NCBI RefSeq assembly: GCF_017948675.1
Contig: NZ_JAGFBU010000001.1
Span: forward strand, 620,001 to 684,000
Reading direction: 5' to 3'
Length of the DNA stretch: 64,000 nucleotides
From: Flavobacterium flabelliforme
GTDB lineage: Bacteria; Bacteroidota; Bacteroidia; Flavobacteriales; Flavobacteriaceae
Made by a program: the position numbers and the translations under genes. Within the stretch, counting starts at the first letter, position 1. Each line of letters begins with the position of its first letter. Under the pieces are notes generated by a model, which was not told where the DNA came from, did not search any database, and saw nothing but the letters and a program-made list of their open reading frames with translations. Of the stretch, positions 51,987 to 60,244 are shown piece after piece.

Positions 51987-53423
51987 TTAGTTTTTGATGA
52001 GAGAAATTCCAAAATAGAATTCTAAGATTTTAATTTTAAAAATGTAATCGTACTTAGTTCTAATAACTTCTGATTGCGCATTAGTTAATAAGGTTTGTGA
52101 TTGGTTAAAATCGAAAGAGTTCATTAAACCAACATCATATTTTTCTTTTGCATAATCGTAGGCTCCTTGTCTGGCCTCTAAGGCTGCTAAAGAGGATTCA
52201 TAAGTATTAAGAGCTCCTTTAGCATCTGCAAAAGCAGTGAAAACATTTCTCTGTAAATCTAAATCTTGTTGTTCTACTGCAATCTTAGATTTATCAAGAC
52301 TTACTTTAGAACGCTCTATGTTATTGCTTACCGAAAATCCATTAAGGATTGGAATTGAAATTTGAACACCAAAAGATTGCCCTTTATTATTACTAAATTG
52401 ATCAAAAAATGGTTCTGGTCCACCTAATACTCTACTGAAATTTGGAGCTAAAACATTTTGATTGGTACCTTCTACAAACCCCACTACTGATGTGGGACTT
52501 GCCGCATTTGGCACAACTCCAGTGATCCTGTCGCTATAAGCAACTCTAGAATTAAAACTATAAAAGCCTTGAATGGTAGGCATGTGAGCTCCTCTTGAAA
52601 TTTCAAGATTTTTTTGTGCTATTTCTAGATTAGTTCTAGCAATTTTACTTTCTATTTTAGTTTCTAAAGCTTTACTATAAATTGCCGAAGGAGATTGAGA
52701 TAAAATATTATTTTCATCATTAATATTGGTATCATCAACTACCTCAAAATTTTCAAAATCTTTAAGCTGTAATAGTTGACTTAAACTCAACTTAGAAATT
52801 AGCAAAGCATTTTCTGCAACAATAACATTTTGATTATTTAAGGCAACTGTAGCTTTAATATCTAATAAGTCACCTCTAGGAATAGAACCCGCATTCACCA
52901 ATTCCTGTGATCTTGAAAATTGCTTTTCATTGATTCCTAATTGTTCTTTTTGAACCTTTAGATTTTCTTTATTAAAAAGAACTTGCAAAAAAGCATTAGC
53001 AACATTCAATGCAACATCTTCCTGCATTTTTACCAATTGATATTGAGAAGCTAAAATTGACAAATTCGCTTTGCGCAAATTATTTTGATTTTGTAAACCT
53101 CTATAAATATCAATTCCAACATTTACACCTGCAGATGTAAATTGTGTAGTTTGATTTTGAAGAAGTCCTGTTGTAATATCCTGATTCAAACCAATATTCC
53201 AAGAATGAGATGCACTAGCATTAACAGATGGAAGAAATTTACCTATAGCGCCTCTCTTATCAATTAACGCAACCTTAGAATCAAGTTCAGTTTGCTTAAT
53301 CGAAATATTATTCTTTATAGCATATTGTACACATTCCTCTAAAGTCCATTTTTTGGCTTGTGCTTGTATGGTCACACAACCTGCTACAATAGTTATTAAA
53401 CTGAGAAAAAATCTTTTTTTCAT
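51987..53423 (-). CDS. TolC-family outer-membrane efflux protein
   Basis: 478 residues from ATG 53423 (signal peptide MKKRFFLSLITIVAGCVTIQAQ); an upstream frame start at 53462 is rejected because it leaves the signal buried. Two outer-membrane-efflux repeats are seen: W(T/S)LEECVQYAIKNN at the start and SISIPI-like barrel strand FGVQISIPILNG mid-way, with long helices ending in YDVGLMNSFDFNQSQTLL. First gene of the adaptor unit. TAAATTTG lies about 50 bases upstream as a possible -7 element. Confidence 0.94.
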   Translation of the reverse strand: MKKRFFLSLITIVAGCVTIQAQAKKWTLEECVQYAIKNNISIKQTELDSKVALIDKRGAIGKFLPSVNASASHSWNIGLNQDITTGLLQNQTTQFTSAGVNVGIDIYRGLQNQNNLRKANLSILASQYQLVKMQEDVALNVANAFLQVLFNKENLKVQKEQLGINEKQFSRSQELVNAGSIPRGDLLDIKATVALNNQNVIVAENALLISKLSLSQLLQLKDFENFEVVDDTNINDENNILSQSPSAIYSKALETKIESKIARTNLEIAQKNLEISRGAHMPTIQGFYSFNSRVAYSDRITGVVPNAASPTSVVGFVEGTNQNVLAPNFSRVLGGPEPFFDQFSNNKGQSFGVQISIPILNGFSVSNNIERSKVSLDKSKIAVEQQDLDLQRNVFTAFADAKGALNTYESSLAALEARQGAYDYAKEKYDVGLMNSFDFNQSQTLLTNAQSEVIRTKYDYIFKIKILEFYFGISLIKN

Positions 53424-53619
53424 ATTTTTTTTGAATAAAAGTGCAGAAACGATGCAAAACAAATTTAAGTTTTTATAACAAAGATCACTGTATTAATATA
53501 AAATATTTTACTCGTAATTACATTATAAAGCTATTAGACTTTAAGAAATAGCTTTTGTTACAAAAAACGATAAAAAAAGAATTCTTTTGTTAATTTTACT
53601 GCATTAAACTAAATTAAAA

Positions 53620-55029
53620 ATGTCAAAATCAAGTTTTATATATAGCCTAGTTGGCTTCTGCATCTTCATGAGTAGTTGTGCACCAACAAATAAAATCGAC
53701 GCTTTAAAACCAGAGCCTGATGATGCAACGCCATTAGTTTATGAGAACACGCCGTCCTTTATAAACATGCCTATTAGTGTAAAGATAAAAGACATTGAGT
53801 ATCAAACAAACTCCGTCTTGAACGGACTTATATATGAAGATAATATTATTGAGGATGATGATATTGAAATGAAGATATGGAAGCTTGCTCCCATCACAAT
53901 AAAAAATGACAACGCAGTAAAAGGCGAAAAAATCAAAACTACACTTCCCTTAAAAGCAGTAATTAAATACAGAATCGGAACCAAAAAATTAGGTATTGAA
54001 ATGTATGACATCCGTGAATTTCATCTCGACGGAGTTGTTACACTAATTAGTGATGTAGCTTTGGTCAATTGGAAATTAACTACAAAAACAGAATTAAAAT
54101 CTTTAGAATGGAATGAAAATCCAACGATGACTCTTTTTGGGAAAAATCTTCCAGTGACCTATCTAATAAATCCCGCAATCAAACTTTTTAAAACAAAAAT
54201 TGAAACAAAAATTGATGCTATTATAGAAAAATCAATGGACTTTAAGCCAAATGTATTAGAAGCACTTGAAAAGATTTGCACACCATTTCAAATGAGCGAA
54301 AGTTATGAAAGTTGGCTTAGAATTGTTCCCATCGAAATATACTCTACGAATGCTAAGTTAAAAAATGATACTTTTATTTTAGACATGGGAATGAAATGCA
54401 ATATGGAAACTCTTATAGGAAGACAACCAGAATCAAAATTTAACGCATCAAAAATTACCTTAAAACCTGTCACTACGATTCCAAATGCAATTTCTGCAAA
54501 TATTGTTGCTGTTTCTACCTACAGAGATGCTTCGAAAATAATAACCAAAAACTTTTATGGACAAGAATTAGGTTCAGGATCAAAAAAAGTAAAAGTACAA
54601 GAAGTTTCTATTTGGCATAAAAACGGCAAAATGATAATCGCATTAGACCTTTTGGGAGCCGTGAACGGAACTATTTATTTATCTGGAACTCCTCAATATA
54701 ATGAACAAACAAAAGAGATTTACTTCAATCAATTGAATTACGTATTAGACACTAAAAGTAAATTGATGAGAACTGCAAATTGGCTTGCAGAGGGTATAAT
54801 TTTAAAGAAAATTGAACAAAGCTGTCGCTACTCTATAAAACCAAATTTAGAGGAAGCACAAAAAAGTATGATGACTTATTTAAAAAATTACTCGCCAATG
54901 CCAGGAGTATTTGTAAACGGCAAAATGGAAGAAATTCAGTTTGAAAAAATTCAATTAAACAACCAAGCAATCCTTGCCTTCATTAAAGTAAACGGCGTAG
55001 TGAATGTATCTGTCAACGGTATAAAATAA
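53620..55029 (+). CDS. DUF4403-family lipoprotein
   Basis: 469 residues with a lipobox (IYSLVGFCIFMSSC, Cys20), so membrane-anchored. The body is beta-rich with two similar halves, each with an amphipathic helix (LINPAIKLFKTKIETKIDAII), fitting DUF4403, a family related by shape to lipid-binding tubular proteins. No enzyme motif. Monocistronic, convergent with the cytochrome-oxidase assembly group. Confidence 0.85.
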   Translation: MSKSSFIYSLVGFCIFMSSCAPTNKIDALKPEPDDATPLVYENTPSFINMPISVKIKDIEYQTNSVLNGLIYEDNIIEDDDIEMKIWKLAPITIKNDNAVKGEKIKTTLPLKAVIKYRIGTKKLGIEMYDIREFHLDGVVTLISDVALVNWKLTTKTELKSLEWNENPTMTLFGKNLPVTYLINPAIKLFKTKIETKIDAIIEKSMDFKPNVLEALEKICTPFQMSESYESWLRIVPIEIYSTNAKLKNDTFILDMGMKCNMETLIGRQPESKFNASKITLKPVTTIPNAISANIVAVSTYRDASKIITKNFYGQELGSGSKKVKVQEVSIWHKNGKMIIALDLLGAVNGTIYLSGTPQYNEQTKEIYFNQLNYVLDTKSKLMRTANWLAEGIILKKIEQSCRYSIKPNLEEAQKSMMTYLKNYSPMPGVFVNGKMEEIQFEKIQLNNQAILAFIKVNGVVNVSVNGIK

Positions 55030-55056
55030 TGATAGACAAGTTTCGAAATAAATTTA

Positions 55057-55305
55057 TTAGCCCACTTTATTCTTTCTCATTCTATAAACAGCATACCCAA
55101 TGCCTCCAACTAAAAGATAAGGAATTGCCATTAAATAAACTATCCCATCGTTAATAGCCTCAGCTTTTGCAGTATTACCTTCGCTAGTTAAGGCAGCACG
55201 ACACATTGCGCACTGTGCATTTGAAGAAACAGAGAAAAGACCGAAAAAAAGAAGACAAAAATAAATTGACCACTTTCTTTTTATATTTTTTGTTTTAATA
55301 TACAT
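55057..55305 (-). CDS. Small membrane protein with a CxxC motif
   Basis: 82 residues: a signal-like N-terminal helix (WSIYFCLLFFGLFSVSSNAQ), then CAMC (CxxC) directly after the likely cleavage site, a short charged stretch and one membrane helix (IVYLMAIPYLLVGGIGYAVY) with a basic tail. Overlaps the DUF420 gene by 11 bases and is last in the SCO1 group. Being exported, next to SCO and DUF420, a role in copper handling or thiol chemistry for oxidase assembly is inferred. No named family recognised. Confidence 0.7.
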   Translation of the reverse strand: MYIKTKNIKRKWSIYFCLLFFGLFSVSSNAQCAMCRAALTSEGNTAKAEAINDGIVYLMAIPYLLVGGIGYAVYRMRKNKVG

Positions 55306-55837
55306 AATAAGGTGAAATCATTAAATAAACTACTACTCCAGTAACAGCAACATATAACCAAATAGGAAATGTAATTCGTGCAATCTTTTTATGCATTTCG
55401 AAATTTTGCGATAATGCCCTCACGTAAGTTATTAATACCATTGGTATAATAGCTATCGACAAAATAATATGAGAGGCTAAGATGAAAAAGTAGATATAAC
55501 GAACAAATCCTAAACCGCCAAATTTTGTAGAATCGGCCGTCATATGATATGCAACATACATCACAAGAAAAGCAACTGACAAAGCAATTGCACCTGTCAT
55601 TAAGCCTTCGTGGAGCTTTTTTTTACCATTCTTAATAGCAACAACTGCAGCGATTAAAAGTAAAGCGGTCAAACCATTAGTAGAGGCATAAATAGGAGGT
55701 AGAAAAGAAAGCGGCGCTACATCAAATCCAAAGTCTTTAAGTTTTACACCAAAAAGGATCGCAACAACAACTGGAATCACAATAGAAACAGCAATAATGA
55801 GGCTATTGTATTTTTGTTCTAATGAATTATTTTTCAT
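55295..55837 (-). CDS. DUF420 (CtaM-like) membrane protein
   Basis: 180 residues with five membrane helices and no soluble domain. The family DUF420 includes CtaM/YozB, needed for cytochrome oxidase assembly in Firmicutes. Histidines line the helices (AYHMTADSTKFGG, LASHIILSIAI, ALSQNFEMHKKIARITFPIWLYVAVTGVVVYLM). Two bases after SCO1 and overlapping the CxxC gene, which supports an oxidase-maturation role. Confidence 0.88.
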   Translation of the reverse strand: MKNNSLEQKYNSLIIAVSIVIPVVVAILFGVKLKDFGFDVAPLSFLPPIYASTNGLTALLLIAAVVAIKNGKKKLHEGLMTGAIALSVAFLVMYVAYHMTADSTKFGGLGFVRYIYFFILASHIILSIAIIPMVLITYVRALSQNFEMHKKIARITFPIWLYVAVTGVVVYLMISPYYVY

Positions 55838-55839
55838 TT

Positions 55840-56526
55840 TTATTCTGCTAATAATATATTAATATCTTGTTGAATATTTCTAACCCCTTTTTTATCTAAA
55901 CCATCGTAATATAAAATTGGATTTCCATACTCATCATTTCTACAACGGATATTCCCATTTTTATCAATCAAAGCAAACAAACCAGAATGCTCAAATCCAC
56001 CTGCAACTTTATTGTTTTGACCAGCATAAAGATTAAAACCTTTATTTGCTAATTTAAAAATATAGTCTTTATCACCTGTTAAAAAATTCCAGTTGGAGGA
56101 TTTAACCCCTAAATCTTTAGCATGCTGCTTTAATACTTCAGGCGAATCGTGTTCTGGATTAATAGTAATAGACACAATTCCAAAATTGGGATTCCCAAAA
56201 AACTTATTTTCAAGAATAAGCATGCTTTCATTCATCTTTGGACAAATTGTTGGACATGTTGAAAAGAAAAACTCCAATACATACACTTTCCCTTTATATG
56301 TTTCATTGGTAATTTTCTTATTTTCTTGATTAACTAATTCAAAATTTGGAACAGCTCCAATTTTAATTAATTTACCTTCATCTGCAGTTTTAGGTTTAAT
56401 ACGATCTAATCGTTCTCCCTGAACCGTTTTATCATTTTTAATTCGTTCGACAATTTTTGGGATTGCATAAATTCCAAAAATTAAGATAATAAATGAAATA
56501 CCTATATATGATTTATTTTTAAGCAT
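55840..56526 (-). CDS. SCO1/SenC-family copper chaperone
   Basis: 228 residues with an N-terminal membrane anchor and a thioredoxin fold facing the periplasm. The copper-site residues are all present: Cys91 and Cys95 in FSTCPTICPKMN and His180 in GGFEHSGLF. It inserts copper into cytochrome oxidase subunit II. Lies 11 bases after a cysteine-free relative and two bases before DUF420. Confidence 0.95.
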   Translation of the reverse strand: MLKNKSYIGISFIILIFGIYAIPKIVERIKNDKTVQGERLDRIKPKTADEGKLIKIGAVPNFELVNQENKKITNETYKGKVYVLEFFFSTCPTICPKMNESMLILENKFFGNPNFGIVSITINPEHDSPEVLKQHAKDLGVKSSNWNFLTGDKDYIFKLANKGFNLYAGQNNKVAGGFEHSGLFALIDKNGNIRCRNDEYGNPILYYDGLDKKGVRNIQQDINILLAE

Positions 56527-56537
56527 CTTATAATAAA

Positions 56538-57179
56538 TTAAATTTGTCTAGTAGCGTTTTTATTTTTTTTGTAGGCAGCACGATATTCATAAAGAATAAC
56601 TTTAAAATCATCTAACATTTCGTTACTCAACTCAGCTGGATGAAAGGTATTATATCCTTCTTTAGTTCCTTTAACTAATTTTCTACCGCGAAGGTTTCTA
56701 TTTTTATCAATAATATAAACTTTAGAAGTTCCAAGTTTATCGTCTAATTTCTCTACTAATTTTAATTGCGCATAATAGGCTTTAATCTCTTCTGGAGAGG
56801 CAAAAACAAAACGCCATTGAGAAACATCAGTAAACATAGCAAAAGCATCAACTACTTTCTTGGCATCACTTTCTGTTCCTATAGGACAGAGAATAACAAA
56901 TTGAACATCTTTAAATTTATGATAAGTCTGATATATCTTTTGGTTTAAATTAAAAAAATTACCTCTATTTTTTAAAAGTTCAGTTCCTGAAAAACCAAGA
57001 ATAGTCACTTTTCCATTTAAAGTAATTTCCTTACCATCTAAAGTATTCCAATGCCCAAAATCAGCAGTATTAGTAGTTAGGGTTGGCAACTTTGTATATC
57101 CGTTTACACCAGAAGCAAAGAATAAATAAGCTACAATAGGCAAAACAAATAGAACGAAAAGAACAATATTTTTTTTCAT
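56538..57179 (-). CDS. SCO-like thioredoxin-fold protein lacking the cysteine pair
   Basis: 213 residues with an N-terminal membrane helix. Fold order matches the neighbouring SCO1: a strand VTILGFSG aligns with VYVLEFFFS, then a helix, FVILCPIGT, and a SQWRFVFASPEEIKAYY stretch aligning with SNWNFLTGDKDYIF. But where SCO1 has CPTIC, this has TELLK (residues 66-70), so no metal-binding thiols. Starts the maturation group after a terminator. Probably a paralogue with a changed role; function unknown. Confidence 0.8.
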   Translation of the reverse strand: MKKNIVLFVLFVLPIVAYLFFASGVNGYTKLPTLTTNTADFGHWNTLDGKEITLNGKVTILGFSGTELLKNRGNFFNLNQKIYQTYHKFKDVQFVILCPIGTESDAKKVVDAFAMFTDVSQWRFVFASPEEIKAYYAQLKLVEKLDDKLGTSKVYIIDKNRNLRGRKLVKGTKEGYNTFHPAELSNEMLDDFKVILYEYRAAYKKNKNATRQI

Positions 57180-57202
57180 TATAACACCTTAATTTTACTA
57201 TA

Positions 57203-57234
57203 TAAAAAAAGGTACCCGCTAGAACGGATACCCT
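57203..57234 (-). terminator. Terminator between subunit IV and the maturation group
   Basis: On the minus strand GGTATCCG pairs with CGGGTACC (one G-U pair) over a six-base loop, followed by seven Ts. It separates coxIV from the downstream genes, so read-through or another promoter must supply those. Confidence 0.85.
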
Positions 57235-57254
57235 CTTTATGAATTAATATTTTT

Positions 57255-57605
57255 TTAAAAATTCCATTTAATGGTAGAGTTTTTAAACACCTCATAAATA
57301 TAATCCCCTTCGGTCAAAAGAATAAAGAGTAAATATAAAATCAGAAAAATTACTGGAAAAACAACTGCACTCCTTAAAGTACTTTTTTCACCTTCCATGT
57401 GCATAAATGCCCAAACGATGTAATATGCTTTATAAAGAGTTAGCGCATAAAACACCCAATTAAGAATGTTCATACTCAGAAAATCGTTCATAAAAAGAAA
57501 ATCTGGTTTTACTATTCCTAGATAAACCTCTACTATTGTAACGGCAGACAATATTCCGAAAACCTTCCAGATTCTACCTATGTTAGATACGTGTACGTGT
57601 GACAT
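57255..57605 (-). CDS. Cytochrome c oxidase subunit IV
   Basis: 116 residues from ATG 57605 (MSHVHVSNIGRIW); an upstream in-frame start at 57662 overlaps subunit III and lacks the typical His-rich N-terminus. Three membrane helices (about 15-35, 47-66, 79-110) with AYYIVWAFMHMEGE mid-way, the family pattern of prokaryotic subunit IV (CyoD/CoxD). Accessory subunit of the heme-copper oxidase. Confidence 0.9.
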   Translation of the reverse strand: MSHVHVSNIGRIWKVFGILSAVTIVEVYLGIVKPDFLFMNDFLSMNILNWVFYALTLYKAYYIVWAFMHMEGEKSTLRSAVVFPVIFLILYLLFILLTEGDYIYEVFKNSTIKWNF

Positions 57606-57625
57606 AACAAATATTTTTTTTGAAA

Positions 57626-58603
57626 TTAAACTAGATAGAAAACAGTAAATACAAATACCCAAACTAAATCGACAAAGTGCCAGTAAAGACCCACTTTCTC
57701 AACCATTTCATAGCTTTTTCTTTTTTCGTAAGTTCCGATAAGAACATTGAAAAATATAATGATATTAATAATAATACCAGAAAAAACGTGGAAACCGTGG
57801 AAACCTGTGATAAAGAAAAAGAAATCAGCAAATAATTTATTTCCATATTCATTTCTGATCAAGTTTGCACCTTCAACAACGTAATGAGCATCGCCCAATC
57901 TTGCTTCAGATTCTTTTCTTGAAAGAATTGTTTTTTGCTTTTCTTTATTCACAACCTCTGTTCTAATCAAAAGTTCTGGATGCGCTTTAAAACCTGCCTG
58001 AACTTCCTCTACAGAGAATGAAGGTAAAGAAGGCTCACTCATAAACCATTTTGCTTTATCTCTAGTAAGTTGCTCTCTTCCTTCTGGCAAAGCAACTGCA
58101 AACTCAGCTAATGCTACACGTTTACCGTCCTTGTCAACAAATTGAAGTAAACTACCCCCTTTTGTCTCAATAGCACCATATTCACCTTTAATAAAGTTTT
58201 TCCATTCCCAGGCTTGAGATCCAACAAAGATTATACCTCCGATAATGGTTAAAAACATGTAAAGCGCTACTTTACCTTTTTTCATTTGATGACCTGCATC
58301 AACAGCTAATACCATTGTTACAGATGAAAAAATCAAAATAAAAGTCATTAATGCAACATAATACATCGGAGCAGATACTCCGTGCATAAACGGGAAGTGA
58401 GTAAACACTTCATCGGCTATAGGCCATGATTCAATAAATTTAAACCTAGAAAAACCATACGCCGCAAGAAACCCTGAGAAAGTTAAAGCATCCGATACGA
58501 TAAAAAACCACATCATCAATTTGCCATAACTAGCCCCCATTGGCTCATTGTTGCCTCCCCAAGTTTTCTCTTCACTATTAGCAGTAGTAACTGTCGATTC
58601 CAT
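57626..58603 (-). CDS. Cytochrome c oxidase subunit III with a long inserted loop
   Basis: 325 residues with seven membrane helices expected for the heme-copper oxidase subunit III. N-terminal MWFFIVSDALTFSGFLAAYGF and the closing FFFFITGFHGFHVFSG, YWHFVDLVWVFVFTVFYLV are clear family marks. Between residues about 138 and 250 lies a polar insert (GAIETKGGSLLQF to VVEGANLIRN) absent from standard subunit III (about 200 residues). 42 bases after the other subunit III gene. Confidence 0.92.
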   Translation of the reverse strand: MESTVTTANSEEKTWGGNNEPMGASYGKLMMWFFIVSDALTFSGFLAAYGFSRFKFIESWPIADEVFTHFPFMHGVSAPMYYVALMTFILIFSSVTMVLAVDAGHQMKKGKVALYMFLTIIGGIIFVGSQAWEWKNFIKGEYGAIETKGGSLLQFVDKDGKRVALAEFAVALPEGREQLTRDKAKWFMSEPSLPSFSVEEVQAGFKAHPELLIRTEVVNKEKQKTILSRKESEARLGDAHYVVEGANLIRNEYGNKLFADFFFFITGFHGFHVFSGIIINIIIFFNVLIGTYEKRKSYEMVEKVGLYWHFVDLVWVFVFTVFYLV

Positions 58604-58645
58604 ATAAGTTATTCGTTAAAAAGTTCACAAATTTACGTTTTTTTC

Positions 58646-59233
58646 TTATTTAAAGAAATATAAAAATAAAAACAAATAAACCCACAATAAGTCTAGAAAG
58701 TGCCAATACATTGCACCTAGTTCAATTCCAAGGGTTTGAGATGAATTGTATTTTTGTTTAAAATGATTATAAATTATAATTAGAAGTGAAATCATACCAC
58801 CAGCAAGGTGAATCAGGTGCACAACCGTTACAACGTACAAAAAAGTTGTCGTTATTGAACTTCCACTTCCAGTGAAATAATAACCACTATTTACTATTTG
58901 TCCGAAACCTACAAATTGTAAAATTACAAACAAAATTCCAAGAAATAAGGTACTCAAAAGAAAAACTGAAGTTTTACCCTGATCGTCTCTCATTATTGCT
59001 TTTTTAGCCAAATAAAAGGTAACACTACAACCAATAATTGCTGCAGTACTATAATAAAATGCCGAAGGCAACTGAAAGTCTTTCAACCAATCTACTCTTG
59101 ATTTACTTACTACAAAAGCACTTGTAAGCCCTGCAAACATCATCGTCATACTGACCATAGAAAATAGCAAAATCAATTTATATGATCGTGCAGTTCTAGA
59201 TTTCTGTTCATCTGTTGTCATTATCATTTCCAT
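58646..59233 (-). CDS. Cytochrome c oxidase subunit III, short form
   Basis: 195 residues with five or so membrane helices, also of subunit III type: FSMVSMTMMFAGLTSAFVV near the start and IHLAGGMISLL, MYWHFLDLLWVYLFLFLYF at the end. No insert. Start could be ATG 59233 or 59224. Two bases after ctaB. Paired subunit III genes are common in this phylum. Confidence 0.9.
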   Translation of the reverse strand: MEMIMTTDEQKSRTARSYKLILLFSMVSMTMMFAGLTSAFVVSKSRVDWLKDFQLPSAFYYSTAAIIGCSVTFYLAKKAIMRDDQGKTSVFLLSTLFLGILFVILQFVGFGQIVNSGYYFTGSGSSITTTFLYVVTVVHLIHLAGGMISLLIIIYNHFKQKYNSSQTLGIELGAMYWHFLDLLWVYLFLFLYFFK

Positions 59234-59235
59234 AA

Positions 59236-60138
59236 CTATCTTAAAAATTTATCTATTATATAAACCAGTTGCAACAATGTAATATACAAAACACTGACCA
59301 ACATCAATGTACGTGCTGCTTTAGCCGTTCTTAACTTGTACAATCTAAAAGCATAAAATAACATCCATAACCCCAAAATAAGTACTACAACTGCAGCAAC
59401 TGGAGTTATATATAATCGTCCAGTAAATCCTAAAACCGGTAATAAAGACGCTAAAATAAGCCAAATTGTATATAAAATAACCTGCAATGCGGTTCCTTTA
59501 TCTTTTTTTCCTGTTGGTAACATAAAGAAACCTGCCTTCTCATAATCTTCATACAAAAACCAACCTATTGCCCAGAAATGAGGAAATTGCCAAAAAAATT
59601 GAATTAAAAATAATGTACCTGCCTCAATACCAAACTCTCCAGTTGCTGCTACCCAACCTAACATAAAAGGAATAGCTCCAGGAAAAGCACCAACAAAAAC
59701 CGACAAAGAAGTCATGGTTTTTAGCGGAGTATAAACACTAGTGTATAAAAATATTGATATCGCCCCAAACATAGCTGTTTTAGGGTTAATTGTATAAAGA
59801 AGTACTAATCCTATTACTGTTAAAAAACTCGCTACTAACAAAGCGCTCCCTTTAGACATTCTTCCAGAAGGAACAGGACGATTTTTAGTTCTATCCATTA
59901 AGGCATCTAGGTCTTTTTCGATAACCTGATTAAATGCATTTGATGCACCCACCATGCAATAACCTCCAATAGCTAACTTAAACAAAATCATCCAGTTTAA
60001 AGAATGAAGATCGTTTATCCCTAGCATAAATCCAGCTAAAGACGAAAAAACAACACTCACAGCTAGACGCGCTTTAGTGATCTCGCGAAAATCTATATAA
60101 ATGGATTTGAAGGAAAGGGTACTTTTAGTTGCGTTCAA
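59236..60138 (-). CDS. ctaB: Protoheme IX farnesyltransferase (heme O synthase)
   Basis: Adds farnesyl to heme B to make heme O for the oxidase. 300 residues, UbiA-type prenyltransferase with about eight membrane helices. Prenyl-diphosphate site NAFNQVIEKDLDALMDRTKNRP (the NxxxDxxxD and DRTxxRP marks) and the second site region YEDYEKAGF. Opens the cytochrome oxidase unit under a consensus promoter. Gene also called cyoE. Confidence 0.96.
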   Translation of the reverse strand: MNATKSTLSFKSIYIDFREITKARLAVSVVFSSLAGFMLGINDLHSLNWMILFKLAIGGYCMVGASNAFNQVIEKDLDALMDRTKNRPVPSGRMSKGSALLVASFLTVIGLVLLYTINPKTAMFGAISIFLYTSVYTPLKTMTSLSVFVGAFPGAIPFMLGWVAATGEFGIEAGTLFLIQFFWQFPHFWAIGWFLYEDYEKAGFFMLPTGKKDKGTALQVILYTIWLILASLLPVLGFTGRLYITPVAAVVVLILGLWMLFYAFRLYKLRTAKAARTLMLVSVLYITLLQLVYIIDKFLR

Positions 60139-60171
60139 TGCTAGTAATTATTTTAGTTGTAAAAACTTTTG

Positions 60172-60202
60172 CAAAAGTAGGTTATCAAAAGGGATTTGAC
60201 AA
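60172..60202 (-). promoter_or_regulatory. Promoter of the ctaB-cox unit
   Basis: TTG (60200-60202), 20-base spacer and TACTTTTG (60172-60179) on the minus strand, matching consensus. Leader about 30 bases. Confidence 0.85.
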
Positions 60203-60244
60203 AAAACAATTCACAAAAAGAGTATTTAAGATTCAAAATAACGA

